NCBI GenBank assembly: GCA_963762525.1
Contig: CAVXKT010000002.1
Span: 496,001-560,000 of the forward strand
Direction: 5' to 3'
From: DATFDN01 sp963762525
Lineage (GTDB): Bacteria > Pseudomonadota > Alphaproteobacteria > Acetobacterales > Acetobacteraceae
Length of the DNA: 64,000 bases
Shown in pieces: positions 17,522 to 26,299 of the stretch; position 1 is the first letter of the stretch; each line of letters opens with the position of its first letter. The notes under the pieces were generated by a model. The model searched no databases and was not told the DNA's origin. It saw only the letters and a program-made list of their open reading frames with translations. The position numbers and the translations under genes are program-made.

Positions 17522-18439
17522 TCACGCCTCGTAAGCAAGCTTCAGTCCCGGCTCGGGCCAGTCGAGCGCCGCCAGCTGGCCCTTGCCCGAGAGGGTGACG
17601 AAGGCCGTGCGTCGGTCGGCGCCGCCGAAGCAGATGTTGGTGGTCATCGGATCGCCGGTGGGCACTTGCCGCAGCAGCCGCCCATCCGGGGCGATGACGC
17701 TGATGCAACCGCTGAGCAGGGTGGCGACGCAGATATTGCCGGCGGCGTCCACGGCCAGGCTGTCGAACCGCTGGAAGCCGTCGAGCCCGATCACCAGTCG
17801 CCCGCCATGCGGCGAGGGAAAGGACTGCTTGCGCGCCAACCCGGGCGCTTCGAGGTCGAAGGCCCAGAGCCGCGCCGTCTCCGTCTCGGCGACATAAACG
17901 GTGCGCTGATCGGGCGACAGCCCGACGCCGTTCGGGGTCAGGATCGGATACGCCACCTCGACGATGCGTCCGCCATCGGCGGTGGCGTAATAGAGCCCGC
18001 CCTGGTCGCGGTCGCGGGCGCGCGCCTTGCCGAGATCGGAGAAGTAGAACCCGCCGCGGTCGTCGAAGACGATGTCGTTGGGGCCGCGCAGCGCGTGCGC
18101 ACCGCAGCGGTCGTAGAGAACTCGGACCTCGCCGCCGCGCGGATCAACTCGCTCGATCCGCCCGCCGGAATAGTCGGTTCCCTGCAAGACGGGGCGCAGC
18201 ATCCCCGCCTCGAACCGCCAGACGAAACCGCCGTTGTTGCAGACGTAGAGGGCGCCGTCCGGACCGGCCGCGAGGCCATTCGGGCCGCCGCCGGGGCGGG
18301 CGAGCACCGTTACCGCGCCCTCCGGGCGCACGCGGCTGATCGTCTGGCGCTCGATCTCCACCAGGATCACCGAGCCGTCGCGCATCGCGACGGGGCCTTC
18401 TGGAAAGCACAGTCCGGTGGCGATCACCCGCGCGTCCAT
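17522..18439 (-). CDS. SMP-30/gluconolactonase-family lactone hydrolase
   Basis: A 305-residue six-bladed beta-propeller. The divalent metal ligands fall in the expected places: Glu in CFPEGPVAM, Asn in RGPNDIVFDD and Asp in FDSLAVDAAGN. GGGPNGLAAGPDGALYVCNNGG and VYVAETETARLWAFDL are typical blades. Family members open sugar lactones or act as esterases in the cytoplasm. No sugar-dehydrogenase partner lies beside it. It converges with the GT4 gene. The substrate is unassigned. Confidence 0.87.
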   Translation of the reverse strand: MDARVIATGLCFPEGPVAMRDGSVILVEIERQTISRVRPEGAVTVLARPGGGPNGLAAGPDGALYVCNNGGFVWRFEAGMLRPVLQGTDYSGGRIERVDPRGGEVRVLYDRCGAHALRGPNDIVFDDRGGFYFSDLGKARARDRDQGGLYYATADGGRIVEVAYPILTPNGVGLSPDQRTVYVAETETARLWAFDLEAPGLARKQSFPSPHGGRLVIGLDGFQRFDSLAVDAAGNICVATLLSGCISVIAPDGRLLRQVPTGDPMTTNICFGGADRRTAFVTLSGKGQLAALDWPEPGLKLAYEA

Positions 18440-18568
18440 GGCGTCCTCCGTTCCATTCGCACCACCCTAGCCGCCGCCGCGCGAGGCCGGGAGGGGCGGG
18501 CTACCGGTCGCTCTGAACGGTGACAAACGCGAAATCTGTGGGCGGACCTTGTCGGCCACGGCTCCGGG

Positions 18569-18916
18569 TCAATCCGGGATGTGCCGGTCCGGCTCCATGC
18601 GTTCGTGCAATACCCGGATGATCTCGATAAGGCCGGGCGAAACCACCCGGTAGAAGAGGATATGCGGCGGCCTTCCGATCCGTGCGTCCGCGCGGGTAGC
18701 GCGAACGTGGCGAAGGTGGAAGCTGCGCGTTCCGAGCAGCAGTTCGGGGCGGCTTCGGGTCAGCACGCCCTCCGGGTCGGCTGCGACGCGGCGCATGGCG
18801 GAGGCGAGAATTGCTGCGTAGCGGCGTCTGCCTTCCGGTCCCCACCGTTCGGCGCTGGTCGCAAGAATGCGCGCGACGTCCACCTGCGCCGGACCGGACA
18901 GGCGAAAGCGCGCCAT
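18569..18916 (-). CDS. parE: RelE/ParE-family toxin
   Basis: A 115-residue basic protein starting MARFRLSGPAQVDVARILATSAERWG, the first two helices of ParE-type toxins, followed by LLLGTRSFHLRHVR and the core strand ILFYRVVSPGLIEIIRVLHERMEPDRHI. The ending HERMEPDRHI fits ParE (gyrase poison) better than RelE (ribonuclease). ATG at 18914-18916 lies 4 nt after the antitoxin stop. An upstream in-frame start would overlap the antitoxin and is less likely. It looks intact. Confidence 0.85.
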   Translation of the reverse strand: MARFRLSGPAQVDVARILATSAERWGPEGRRRYAAILASAMRRVAADPEGVLTRSRPELLLGTRSFHLRHVRATRADARIGRPPHILFYRVVSPGLIEIIRVLHERMEPDRHIPD

Positions 18917-18920
18917 CGGG

Positions 18921-19190
18921 TCAAGGAGCTGGCCCGGGAAGGTTTTCGAGCCAAGTGTCGAGCTCGGAGTCATCGATCTCGACGAAATCACCCCGGCTCA
19001 ATGCCGCCCGCCCCGCCTCGATGTGCAGTCGGAGCGCGTCAATCCGGAGTGCGTCTTCCCGGCGGCGTTGTTGCAGGGCGCGCAACGCGTCGCGGATGGC
19101 CTCGCTCGCGTTCTGGTATTCGCCCAACTCGACGACCGACTGCACGAAGCGGTCTTGTTCCGGTGTGAGATTAATGTTGCGGGTGGGCAT
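18921..19190 (-). CDS. parD: ParD-like ribbon-helix-helix antitoxin
   Basis: An 89-residue antitoxin: MPTRNINLTPEQDRFVQSVV is the strand and first helix, GEYQNASEAIRDALRALQQR the second helix, and an acidic tail (DFVEIDDSELDTWLENL) is the toxin-binding part. The start ATG at 19188-19190 has a strong GGAGG 7 nt before it; a longer in-frame start further upstream lies inside the operator and is rejected. It should repress its own promoter through the palindrome at 19221-19245. Confidence 0.86.
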   Translation of the reverse strand: MPTRNINLTPEQDRFVQSVVELGEYQNASEAIRDALRALQQRRREDALRIDALRLHIEAGRAALSRGDFVEIDDSELDTWLENLPGPAP

Positions 19191-19212
19191 TCCGCAGCCT
19201 CCAGCGGGCGCC

Positions 19213-19245
19213 ATCATGCACTGCTTGGCAAGCATTGCCAAGCAG
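19213..19245 (-). promoter_or_regulatory. Promoter and operator of the parDE-type operon
   Basis: On the minus strand TTGGCA (19241-19236) and CATGAT (19218-19213) are separated by 17 bases, a reasonable sigma-70 promoter. The -35 element lies within a perfect 11-bp inverted repeat, CTGCTTGGCAA / TTGCCAAGCAG (19221-19231 and 19235-19245) with a 3-nt centre. A palindrome sitting over the promoter is what a ribbon-helix-helix antitoxin needs for autorepression. Confidence 0.7.
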
Positions 19246-19310
19246 CGTGCGGGGGCTCCGATCCGAGGCCTCCGCTTTATCGGGTGGAAGGCCGGTTGGT
19301 TGCCGTTACC

Positions 19311-20480
19311 CTAACCCGCAAGCTCGCGCATGACGCCGATGAGGTCGGACTTGCCTTCGAAGCCGATTCCCGGCAGCTCGGGCATCGTGATGTAGCCGGC
19401 CTCGACGCGCACCCCATCGGGAAAGCCGCCATAGGGCTGGAACAGATCGGGGTAGCTCTCGTTGCCGCCGAGGCCGAGGCCGGCGGCGATATTGAGCGAC
19501 ATCTGGTGCCCGCCGTGCGGAATGCAGCGGCGGAGGCTCCAGCCCGCCTCCTTCAGCACGGCGAGCGTGCGCTGATACTCGCAAAGGCCGTACGACAGCG
19601 CGCAGTCGAACTGCAGCCAGTCGCGGTCCGGACGCAAGCCGCCGTAGCGCAGCAGGTTGCGCGCATCCTGGTGGCTGAACAGGTTCTCGCCGGTCGCCAT
19701 CGGCCCCGGATAGAACTGCGCGAGCGCCGCCTGCAACGCGTAGTCGAGCGGGTCCCCCGCCTCCTCGTACCAGAACAGCGGATACTCACGCAGCATCCTG
19801 GCGTAGGCGATCGCGGTTTCGAGGTCGAAGCGTCCGTTCGCGTCCACTGCCAGCTTCGCCCCGCCGCCGATCTCCGCAGCACCGCCTCGATGCGCGCGCG
19901 GTCCTCGTCGATCGGGAGCGCCGCCGATCTTCATCTTCACGACGGAGTAGCCACGATCGAGATAGCTGCGCATCTCGGCACGCAGCGCCTCGATCTCCTT
20001 GCCCGGGTAGTAATAGCCGCCGGCGGCATAGACGAACACCCGCGGCTCGGCGGCAACGCCATGCCGCGCGGCGAGCAGCCGGAACAGCGGCTTGCCGGCG
20101 ATCTTCGCGACCGCATCCCATACCGCCATGTCGATCGTCCCGACCGCAACCGATCGCTCGCCATGGCCGCCCGGCTTCTCGTTCGCCATCATCGCTGCCC
20201 AGACGCGGTCGGGATCAAGGTTGTCGCCGCTCGCATCCAGCAGCGAGGCGGGCGAGGCTTCCATGATCCGGGGCGCGAAGCGCTCGCGGATCAAGCCGCC
20301 CTGACCATAGCGGCCGTTCGAATTGAAGCCGTAGCCGACGACCGTTCGCCCGTCGCGCACCGCGTCGGTGACGACGGCGACCAGGCTCGTCGTCATCTTG
20401 CTGAAATCGATATAGGCGTTGCGGATGGGCGAGGCGATCGGACGGGTGATCTCGCGGATATCGGTGATGCGGACGGACAT
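19311..20480 (-). CDS. tarD: D-tartrate dehydratase (enolase superfamily), with two cancelling frameshifts
   Basis: The protein (~389 residues) closely follows the D-tartrate dehydratase TarD characterised from Bradyrhizobium: VVGYGFNSNGRYGQGGL, WAAMMANEKPGGHGERS, YAAGGYYYPGKEIE, catalytic Lys in VVKMKIGG, metal ligands in AVDANGRF and WYEEAGDP, and catalytic His in RCIPHGGHQMS. It would remove water from D-tartrate to give oxaloacetate. Between 19909 and 19876 the reading is scrambled (PDRRGPRAHRGGAA): one extra G followed by one missing G. Undoing both gives PIDEDRARIEAVLREIGG, as expected. It is the last gene of the operon, 17 nt after the SDR. Confidence 0.88.
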   Translation of the reverse strand: MSVRITDIREITRPIASPIRNAYIDFSKMTTSLVAVVTDAVRDGRTVVGYGFNSNGRYGQGGLIRERFAPRIMEASPASLLDASGDNLDPDRVWAAMMANEKPGGHGERSVAVGTIDMAVWDAVAKIAGKPLFRLLAARHGVAAEPRVFVYAAGGYYYPGKEIEALRAEMRSYLDRGYSVVKMKIGGAPDRRGPRAHRGGAAEIGGGAKLAVDANGRFDLETAIAYARMLREYPLFWYEEAGDPLDYALQAALAQFYPGPMATGENLFSHQDARNLLRYGGLRPDRDWLQFDCALSYGLCEYQRTLAVLKEAGWSLRRCIPHGGHQMSLNIAAGLGLGGNESYPDLFQPYGGFPDGVRVEAGYITMPELPGIGFEGKSDLIGVMRELAG

Positions 20481-20497
20481 GAGCGATCTCCGTTGAG

Positions 20498-21202
20498 CTA
20501 CAGCGAGGCGCCGCCGCAGACGACGATCTGCTGGCCGGTGATCGAGCGGGCGACGTCGGAAAGCAGGAAGGCCGCGAGCGCGGCGATCTCGTTCGGCTGC
20601 ACGAAATGGCCGGAGGGCGGCAGCCGCGGCGTGACGCCGGCGCGCGCGGGATCGCGAAGCATCGGCGTCTCGGTCGCCGCCGGCGCGACGACGTTGACGG
20701 TGATGCCGCGCGGCGCCAGTTCGATCGCCCAGGACCGTGCAAGTCCCGCCAGCGCCGCCTTGCTCGCCGCATACTGGCTGCGCCCGGGCGAACCCGCGCC
20801 GGTGCGGCTGCCGATCAGCACGATCCTTCCGCCCGCCCGCATGCGCGGCGCCAGCGTGTCGGCGAGCAGGGCGGCGGCATCGACGTGCAGGCGCCACATC
20901 ATCGCGCCCGCTTCCCGGTCCAGCGCGCCCAGATCGCCGATACGCAGCACCCCCGCCGCGTGGACGAGCGCGGTCGCCGGAATGTCGGCGAGCGCGGCGC
21001 GGACGGCGCCCGCATCCGCCTCCAGCAAATCGAGCGCGCGATGCTCGAAGCCCGGCAAGGCGATCCCGCGCGAGGTGCGGCTCACCCCGGTCACGGTCCA
21101 GCCGTCACCGAGCAGGCGAGCGACCACCGCGGCGCCGATACCGGAACTGGCGCCGGTCACGACGGCATGACCGCACGAGCCGGGCCGATCATCCATCATC
21201 AT
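20498..21202 (-). CDS. SDR-family oxidoreductase
   Basis: A 234-residue short-chain dehydrogenase with VVTGASSGIGAAVVARLL for cofactor binding, the catalytic Ser in IVLIGSRTGAG, and YAASKAAL (Tyr and Lys). The variant LVHAAGVL replaces the usual NNAG. The end GQQIVVCGGASL is close to FabG-like members of sugar-acid clusters. It lies between tarD and the sialidase-like gene on the same strand with gaps of 17 and 12 nt, so it is in the same operon and may oxidise the hydroxy-acid that feeds TarD. This role is inferred from position only. Confidence 0.82.
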   Translation of the reverse strand: MMMDDRPGSCGHAVVTGASSGIGAAVVARLLGDGWTVTGVSRTSRGIALPGFEHRALDLLEADAGAVRAALADIPATALVHAAGVLRIGDLGALDREAGAMMWRLHVDAAALLADTLAPRMRAGGRIVLIGSRTGAGSPGRSQYAASKAALAGLARSWAIELAPRGITVNVVAPAATETPMLRDPARAGVTPRLPPSGHFVQPNEIAALAAFLLSDVARSITGQQIVVCGGASL

Positions 21203-21214
21203 CGCACCCTCTCG

Positions 21215-22432
21215 CTAGGCAGCGCCGGACCGGACCCAGTCCTCGGCGACGCGGACGTATTTGATGGCTTGCCGGAAGTAGGTGAAGGCGATGTGCAGCA
21301 AGCCGTCCGGTCCCTGCTTGATGGACGGGTACGAGAATTCGCGGTTCAACCGCTGCTGCGAGTTGTTGGTCATGCAATAGCCGTCGCCGACTTCGAGGTT
21401 GCGCTTGTAAGGCCAGGTCCGCCCGCCGTCCTCGGAGATCGCAAGGGTCATCGGCGCCCGCGGCACGCCCCAGAACGCCACCCGTTCCCCCGCCCTTGCC
21501 GGCGGCTGCTTCCGCGCGGCGGGCTCGTCCTCGATATCGTCATAGAGGGATGCGCGCCGCTCGGTCGCGCCCTCGGCGTTGATGTCGTTGAACACCAGCG
21601 CAAGGTGGCCATTCGCCAGCTGCGTGAACTGGATTGAGGAGTTGTTGTTCGGCAGCGCCGTCGCCACCGGTGCCGACCACGTCCGGCCGCGGTCGGCGGA
21701 ACGGCTGGCGTAGATGCTGTCGGCCCAGCGGCTCCGGAACAGCGCCAGCAACGACCCGTCCCGAAGCTGGGACACGTCCATGTGAACGCACCCGGTGCTG
21801 TCCGGCACCTCGTATTCCCGCCAGGTCCGCCCGCCGTCACCCGAGATCCGCACGGCACTGGTGTCATGGTCGCCGACCCATTTCTCGCCGGGACGGCCAT
21901 GGCAGTAGAAGATCGGCAGCACGATGTCGCCGTTGTCGAGCACCGCCGGCGGCTGGCGAACGAACACCCCGGCGGCGCCCACGGTGTCGAATAACGTTTC
22001 GATCGACCCCCAGCTGTTCCCGTCGTCGCCGGAGATGCGGCGCCGGACGATTGCCGTGTCCTGGTTGCCGGAGATCTGCGCCGTCCACAGCAGCCAGAGC
22101 CGCCCCTCCGGGGCCGGAAACAAAATCGGGTTCTGCTCCGAGCGCGTGCCGTCCGCCGACAGCCGCACCGGCTGCGACCAGCGATCCTCTCCCGCCGCAA
22201 GCCGAGAGAAATAGATGGAGATGTCGGCGACGCCCTCCTGCGTGCCGCCGAACCAGACGCAGCCCGTGGCGCCCCCGGGCAACGGCATGAGGTTGGCGGC
22301 GTGGTTCTGCACGCATGGGGAGGGCAGGAATGCCTCTAGCCGCGCCGGGCCGGCGGCGGCCGGGCGGATGATGGCGGCGTCGGGCTGGCCGATGCGGCCG
22401 GCGGAAGGGGCGAAATCGAGCGCGGTGCTCAT
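21215..22432 (-). CDS. Sialidase-like Asp-box (BNR) beta-propeller protein
   Basis: 405 residues with four Asp-box motifs of the S-x-D-x-G-x-T/S-W type: SGDDGNSW, SGDGGRTW, SADRGRTW and SEDGGRTW, one per propeller blade. Other conserved pieces are MPLPGGATGCVWFGGTQEG and the terminal EFSYPSIKQGPDGLLHIAFTY. This matches the BNR_2/exo-sialidase-like family often found in sugar-acid clusters. There is no signal peptide, so it should be cytoplasmic, unlike secreted sialidases. The FRIP motif of true sialidases is not obvious. Hydrolysis of a glycoside taken up by the neighbouring symporter is plausible; sialic acid as substrate is not supported. Confidence 0.8.
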   Translation of the reverse strand: MSTALDFAPSAGRIGQPDAAIIRPAAAGPARLEAFLPSPCVQNHAANLMPLPGGATGCVWFGGTQEGVADISIYFSRLAAGEDRWSQPVRLSADGTRSEQNPILFPAPEGRLWLLWTAQISGNQDTAIVRRRISGDDGNSWGSIETLFDTVGAAGVFVRQPPAVLDNGDIVLPIFYCHGRPGEKWVGDHDTSAVRISGDGGRTWREYEVPDSTGCVHMDVSQLRDGSLLALFRSRWADSIYASRSADRGRTWSAPVATALPNNNSSIQFTQLANGHLALVFNDINAEGATERRASLYDDIEDEPAARKQPPARAGERVAFWGVPRAPMTLAISEDGGRTWPYKRNLEVGDGYCMTNNSQQRLNREFSYPSIKQGPDGLLHIAFTYFRQAIKYVRVAEDWVRSGAA

Positions 22433-22453
22433 GGGAGTTTCCTCGTTGCAGCG

Positions 22454-23846
22454 TCAGGAAGCGACGGCGGCGGGCTTCGGCCAGCTCAGGGCCCGCTCGA
22501 TCGCCATGACGACGATGGGCGTCAGCGCGGCGACATACATGTTGTCGATGCCGTACGGGTTGCCGAGCACGTACCAGGCCGAGGTGAGCACCACCGCCGC
22601 CAGCAGGCCGAGCGTCGCGCCGCGGCCGCTGCGGAACAGCGGCGCATAGAAGCCGATCACCGCGACGATGGCGACCGACAGCCGAAGCGCGCGGGTGAAG
22701 AACGACAGCCGCAGAATCTCCGGCACGAAGAAGACGAAGATCAGCGGCACGAACGCGATGATGAGCGAGATGATCCGCGTCACCCGGAGCTCCTGCGTCC
22801 GGAGTCGGGTGGAAGTGCGGCTCGTAGAAGTCACGCATGATCAGCGATGCGATGCCCAGGGCGACGGTGCTGACGCTCACGAACACCGAGGCGACCAGCG
22901 AGGTGGTGACGAGCCCGGCGAGCAGCGGGTGCATGCCCTGCAGGAACACCGGCAGCGCATACAGGCTCTTCATGGAGGGATGGAGGAATTTGGCGGCAAC
23001 GCCGATCAGCCCGAGGGCGATGCCGAGCGGCGCGCAGAGCGCCGTCGCGTAGAAGGTGGCGCGGCGCGCCTCGCCGGCGTCATGGGCCGAGGAGATGGCC
23101 TGCATGATGAACTGGGTCGAGAAGATCGCGCCGGTGGTGCCGATGATCCAGGCGACGACGGTGGATCCGCCGATCTTGCCGTCCCAGGTGAAATACTGCG
23201 CCGGCAGCTTGGCCACCATCGGATGAATGCCGCCGGTCGCGTACAGGGCCACGCCGAGGATCAGTGCGATGCCGACGATCTTGATCGCACTGTGCAGGAT
23301 GGTGACATAGGCGACGCCCTTGAGGCCGCCGAACACGTAGTAGAAGGTGCTGACCGCGGCGATGATGCACATCGCGATCGGCAGGTTGATCTTGAGCACG
23401 GTGGCGATCGCCGCCGCCCCGCTGATATAGTTGCCGACGTTCACCAGCAGCAACGCATAGATCATGATCAGCGACACCGTCAGCATGGTGCCGCGACCGT
23501 ATTTCTGCGCGATCGCCGCCGAGATCGTGTACTCGCCGGAGCCGTAGAGCTTGCGGACGAAAAACAGGCCGAACAGGAGAAAGCCGATCGAGGCGCCGAG
23601 CACCGACCAGCTGGCGGCGAAACCGGAGAGGAAGGCCTCCTGCGCGGTGCCGACGGTGGACTTGGCGCCGATGAACTCGCTCATCAGCAGCACCCCCACC
23701 ACCGAGGCCGGCAGCGCCCGCGCGGCGGTCATGAACTGCTCGTTGGTGCGGCTTCGCAACCGCACCGTGAGCCAGCTCGTGAACAGGATGTAGCCGATCA
23801 CCATCGCCACGATGATCGCCGTGTCCAGGGTGCCGAATTCCGCCAT
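22454..23846 (-). CDS. Sodium:solute symporter (SSS family), frameshifted
   Basis: A membrane protein of ~464 residues with about 12-13 segments. The N-terminus IIVAMVIGYILFTSWLTVRLRS, the motif FLSGFAASWSVLGASIGFLL and the central FYYVFGGLKGVAYVTILHS are those of SSS transporters. The frame breaks near 22803, where HFHPTP should run straight into TQELRVTRIISLIIAFVPL; one extra G explains it. The C-terminal part ends at 22454. It sits 21 nt before the sialidase-like gene and is presumably the uptake system of the operon, using the sodium gradient to import a sugar acid or related anion. Confidence 0.85.
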
Positions 23847-23908
23847 CGTTGTTTCCTCCCGAAGCCGGGGTGGAGTTAGAGCTGCGCGATAAGGATGGTC
23901 ACACCGAC

Positions 23909-24715
23909 CTATCGCAGCGGTCCGACACCGATGGCGCCCGCCGAATGGCGAACTGCGCGCGCCAGCTCGCTGGCGACTTGCAGAACCTCAGGTGCGGCGC
24001 GGGCCACGAAATCGCCGAGCGCCATGCGGCTCGCATCGATGGTGAAACTAACGCCGGCGACCGGGGCGCCGCTGCCATCCAGCACCGGGGCCGCGACAGT
24101 CCGCAGACCATAGGCGTTCTCCCCATCGGAGACTGCATAGCCCGTCTCCCGGACCTGCCGCAGGCGTTCGAGCAGGGCGTCGAGGCTGGTCAGCGTGCGC
24201 TCGGAGAGCTTCACCCGCTCGGCGCTCTCGAGGATGGCGATCTGGCGCGCCTCGGGCAGGAAGGCGAGCTGGGCATGGCCGAGCGCCGCGCCGTACGCCC
24301 GGATGCGCCGGCCGGGCCGGCGGTCCACGTCATGCCGACCGCCGCCCGCCTCCACCCGTTCCAGGTAGATGACGTCCGGGCCGTCCAGCATGCCCAGCGA
24401 GCCCGCATCGCCGATGGCCGGCACGCGTTCGCGCAGCAGCGGGGCGGCATGCGCTCGGAGGTCTTGCGACGAGAGCGCGAGAAAGCCGAGTTCCAGGCAT
24501 TTCAGGCCGAGGCGGAACCGCTTGGTGCCCGGCACGTCGTGCAAATAGCCGAGCGCGACGAGGGTATGGATCAGCCGGAACGCGGTCCCGCGGTCGAGGC
24601 CGGCGCGGCCGGCGACGTCGGTGATGGTCAGCTCGGGCAGCGCCGGATCGAAGGCCTGCAGCACCGCGAACGCCTTCGCCGCGGACTGCACCAGGTTCTT
24701 AGACTTTTCCGCCAC
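23909..24715 (-). CDS. IclR-family transcriptional regulator
   Basis: The start is taken as GTG at 24713-24715 because family members of this subgroup begin MAEKSKNLVQSAAKAFAVL; an ATG at 24751 gives a longer form with no ribosome site. The N-terminal winged helix (TITDVAGRAGLDRGTAFRLIHTLVALGYL) is followed by the effector domain (IRAYGAALGHAQLAFLPE, YAVSDGENAYGLRTVAAPVLDG). It is 62 nt upstream of the symporter gene on the same strand and so is probably the local regulator of the tarD operon, sensing its substrate or a product. Confidence 0.88.
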   Translation of the reverse strand: MAEKSKNLVQSAAKAFAVLQAFDPALPELTITDVAGRAGLDRGTAFRLIHTLVALGYLHDVPGTKRFRLGLKCLELGFLALSSQDLRAHAAPLLRERVPAIGDAGSLGMLDGPDVIYLERVEAGGGRHDVDRRPGRRIRAYGAALGHAQLAFLPEARQIAILESAERVKLSERTLTSLDALLERLRQVRETGYAVSDGENAYGLRTVAAPVLDGSGAPVAGVSFTIDASRMALGDFVARAAPEVLQVASELARAVRHSAGAIGVGPLR

Positions 24716-24730
24716 TTCCGAGAGGCCCCC

Positions 24731-24777
24731 GTTGATCCTATTTGATCCCATTTGATCGGAATGCGAACTTTTGTTCG
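24731..24777 (-). promoter_or_regulatory. Candidate IclR operator upstream of its own gene
   Basis: Three head-to-tail 10-bp units, GTTGATCCTA, TTTGATCCCA and TTTGATCGGA, fill 24731-24760. They are followed at 24764-24777 by a perfect inverted repeat, CGAAC-TTTT-GTTCG. IclR-type proteins often bind GTTCG-containing palindromes. The array lies 16-62 nt before the proposed GTG start and in the divergent space shared with the ligase-like gene. Function is inferred from position and symmetry. Confidence 0.5.
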
Positions 24778-24907
24778 AAATGTGGCTAAGGCGGTTCGGC
24801 GTCGCTGTCAAGGCTGAAGCCGGCGCCGTCATGCCCGTCGCCGGCGATGCCGGCCGATCTTCCGGCGCGGAAACCATTCGTTAGCCCGACCGGGCGCATT
24901 CTATGGC

Positions 24908-26299
24908 GTGCCCGCATTCGCCCTACCCCCGGCGCCGATCCTGCTGGCGGGCCTGCTGCTCGTGGCGGCGGCGTGCGCCTGCCTCGCCCCATCATTCTAC
25001 TGGGAGTTGCTGGAGGGCCTCGCCGCCGCCGGCGCGGCGACCCTGGTCTGGCACCGGATCGAGGCGGCGAGCGCGCTGTGGCTGGTCGTGACCGCCTGCA
25101 CGCTGGAGATGACGTTCAACGATCTGGTCGGGCCGGCGGCGTACGGGACCACCATCGCGCTGGTGAAGGGCGCCGAAATCGGGCTGGCGGCGGTCTGCGT
25201 GCTGCGCTTCGGCCTGCAGCTCGATCCCACCAACCCGACCTTCGCCTACGCCGCCATGTTCCTGCTCGGCGTCGCGCACGGGCTGCATCCGGGCCTGAGC
25301 ATGGGCGAAAGCCTGCGTTCGCTCGCCGGCTCGGCGGCGCCGTTCGCATTCGCCTTCAGCCGCGGCTCGCGGCGCTGGGCCGATTTGGTGATCCGGGCGG
25401 TGTTGTGGGCGCCGCTGATCTGCGTCGGCGCCGGCGCGGTCCTGGCGCTGGCCGGGCTGCGGCCGCTGTTCGTCGAATCCGGCGGCTGGCGACTGGCGGC
25501 GACCAGCCATCCGGCATTCCTGGCCGGCGCGGCGCTGGCGGCGGTGTATGCCAGCTTGATCGAGCTGTACCGCGAGGGCCGCGGCCGCCATTTGGCACTG
25601 CTCGGTGTGAACGCGACCATCCTGCTGCTCACCGGCGCCCGGGCGCCGCTGCTCTATGGCACTCTGGTGGTTTGCGTGACGCTCGGCTGCGTCCCCGCCC
25701 CGGCGCTGCCGGGACACCGCCGCGTGGCGCTGCTGCTGGCGGCGCTGCTGGTCGGCGCCGCCTTGCTGCTCGCCGGCGGGTGGCTCTCGGGCCTGCGGGT
25801 CTTCGGCCTGCTGCTGAATGACGCCGGCGACCTCAGCGGGCGCGACGAGCTATGGCCCTATTTCGAACGCGCCGCCGCCGCCTCGCCGTGGTTCGGCTGG
25901 GGCGTCGGCGCCGGCAACTACGTGGTCCCGCAGGACAGCGAGGTGATCGCCGAGATGCACACCTGGGCGGCCCATAACGAGTGGCTGCGCATCGCCGTCG
26001 AGGGCGGGCAGGTCGGACGCGCCCTGCTGGCGGGAATGCTCGCGCTGTGGGCTTGGCGACACACCAGGCGGGTCGCTCGCGCCGAGCGCATCATCATGCG
26101 GCTGGTATTCGTGGCCTTCGCATGTCATGCGTACACCGACAACGTGCTGATCTCGACCTCGGCCTGCGTGCTGTTCGCCTTCTGCGCCGCCATCTTCGCC
26201 CGCGGCGCGGCGGAGAACCCGCAAGCGCCGTCGGGAGCGGCCAGGATGCGGAGCCGTTCTTGCGCCACCGCCTTACCTCGCTTCTCCTTGGCGTCCTGA
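24908..26299 (+). CDS. O-antigen ligase/Wzy-like polytopic membrane protein
   Basis: 463 residues with about 11-12 hydrophobic segments, starting at GTG (24908) with PAFALPPAPILLAGLLLVAAA. A large loop near residue 300-350 carries GRDELWPYFERAAAASPWFGWGVG and MHTWAAHNEWLRIAVEGGQVG, the loop pattern of the WaaL/Wzy_C family that joins or polymerises surface glycans in the periplasm. The last ~30 residues after the final segment are basic and may be only a read-on into the next gene, which overlaps this end by about 40 nt. It begins a plus-strand surface block and is divergent from the IclR gene. Confidence 0.82.
   Translation: MPAFALPPAPILLAGLLLVAAACACLAPSFYWELLEGLAAAGAATLVWHRIEAASALWLVVTACTLEMTFNDLVGPAAYGTTIALVKGAEIGLAAVCVLRFGLQLDPTNPTFAYAAMFLLGVAHGLHPGLSMGESLRSLAGSAAPFAFAFSRGSRRWADLVIRAVLWAPLICVGAGAVLALAGLRPLFVESGGWRLAATSHPAFLAGAALAAVYASLIELYREGRGRHLALLGVNATILLLTGARAPLLYGTLVVCVTLGCVPAPALPGHRRVALLLAALLVGAALLLAGGWLSGLRVFGLLLNDAGDLSGRDELWPYFERAAAASPWFGWGVGAGNYVVPQDSEVIAEMHTWAAHNEWLRIAVEGGQVGRALLAGMLALWAWRHTRRVARAERIIMRLVFVAFACHAYTDNVLISTSACVLFAFCAAIFARGAAENPQAPSGAARMRSRSCATALPRFSLAS

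Noticed and set aside
21215..22432. Secreted sialidase acting on host glycans
   Set aside because: No signal peptide or membrane anchor is present, and the FRIP motif is not visible, so a cytoplasmic sugar-acid role is more likely.
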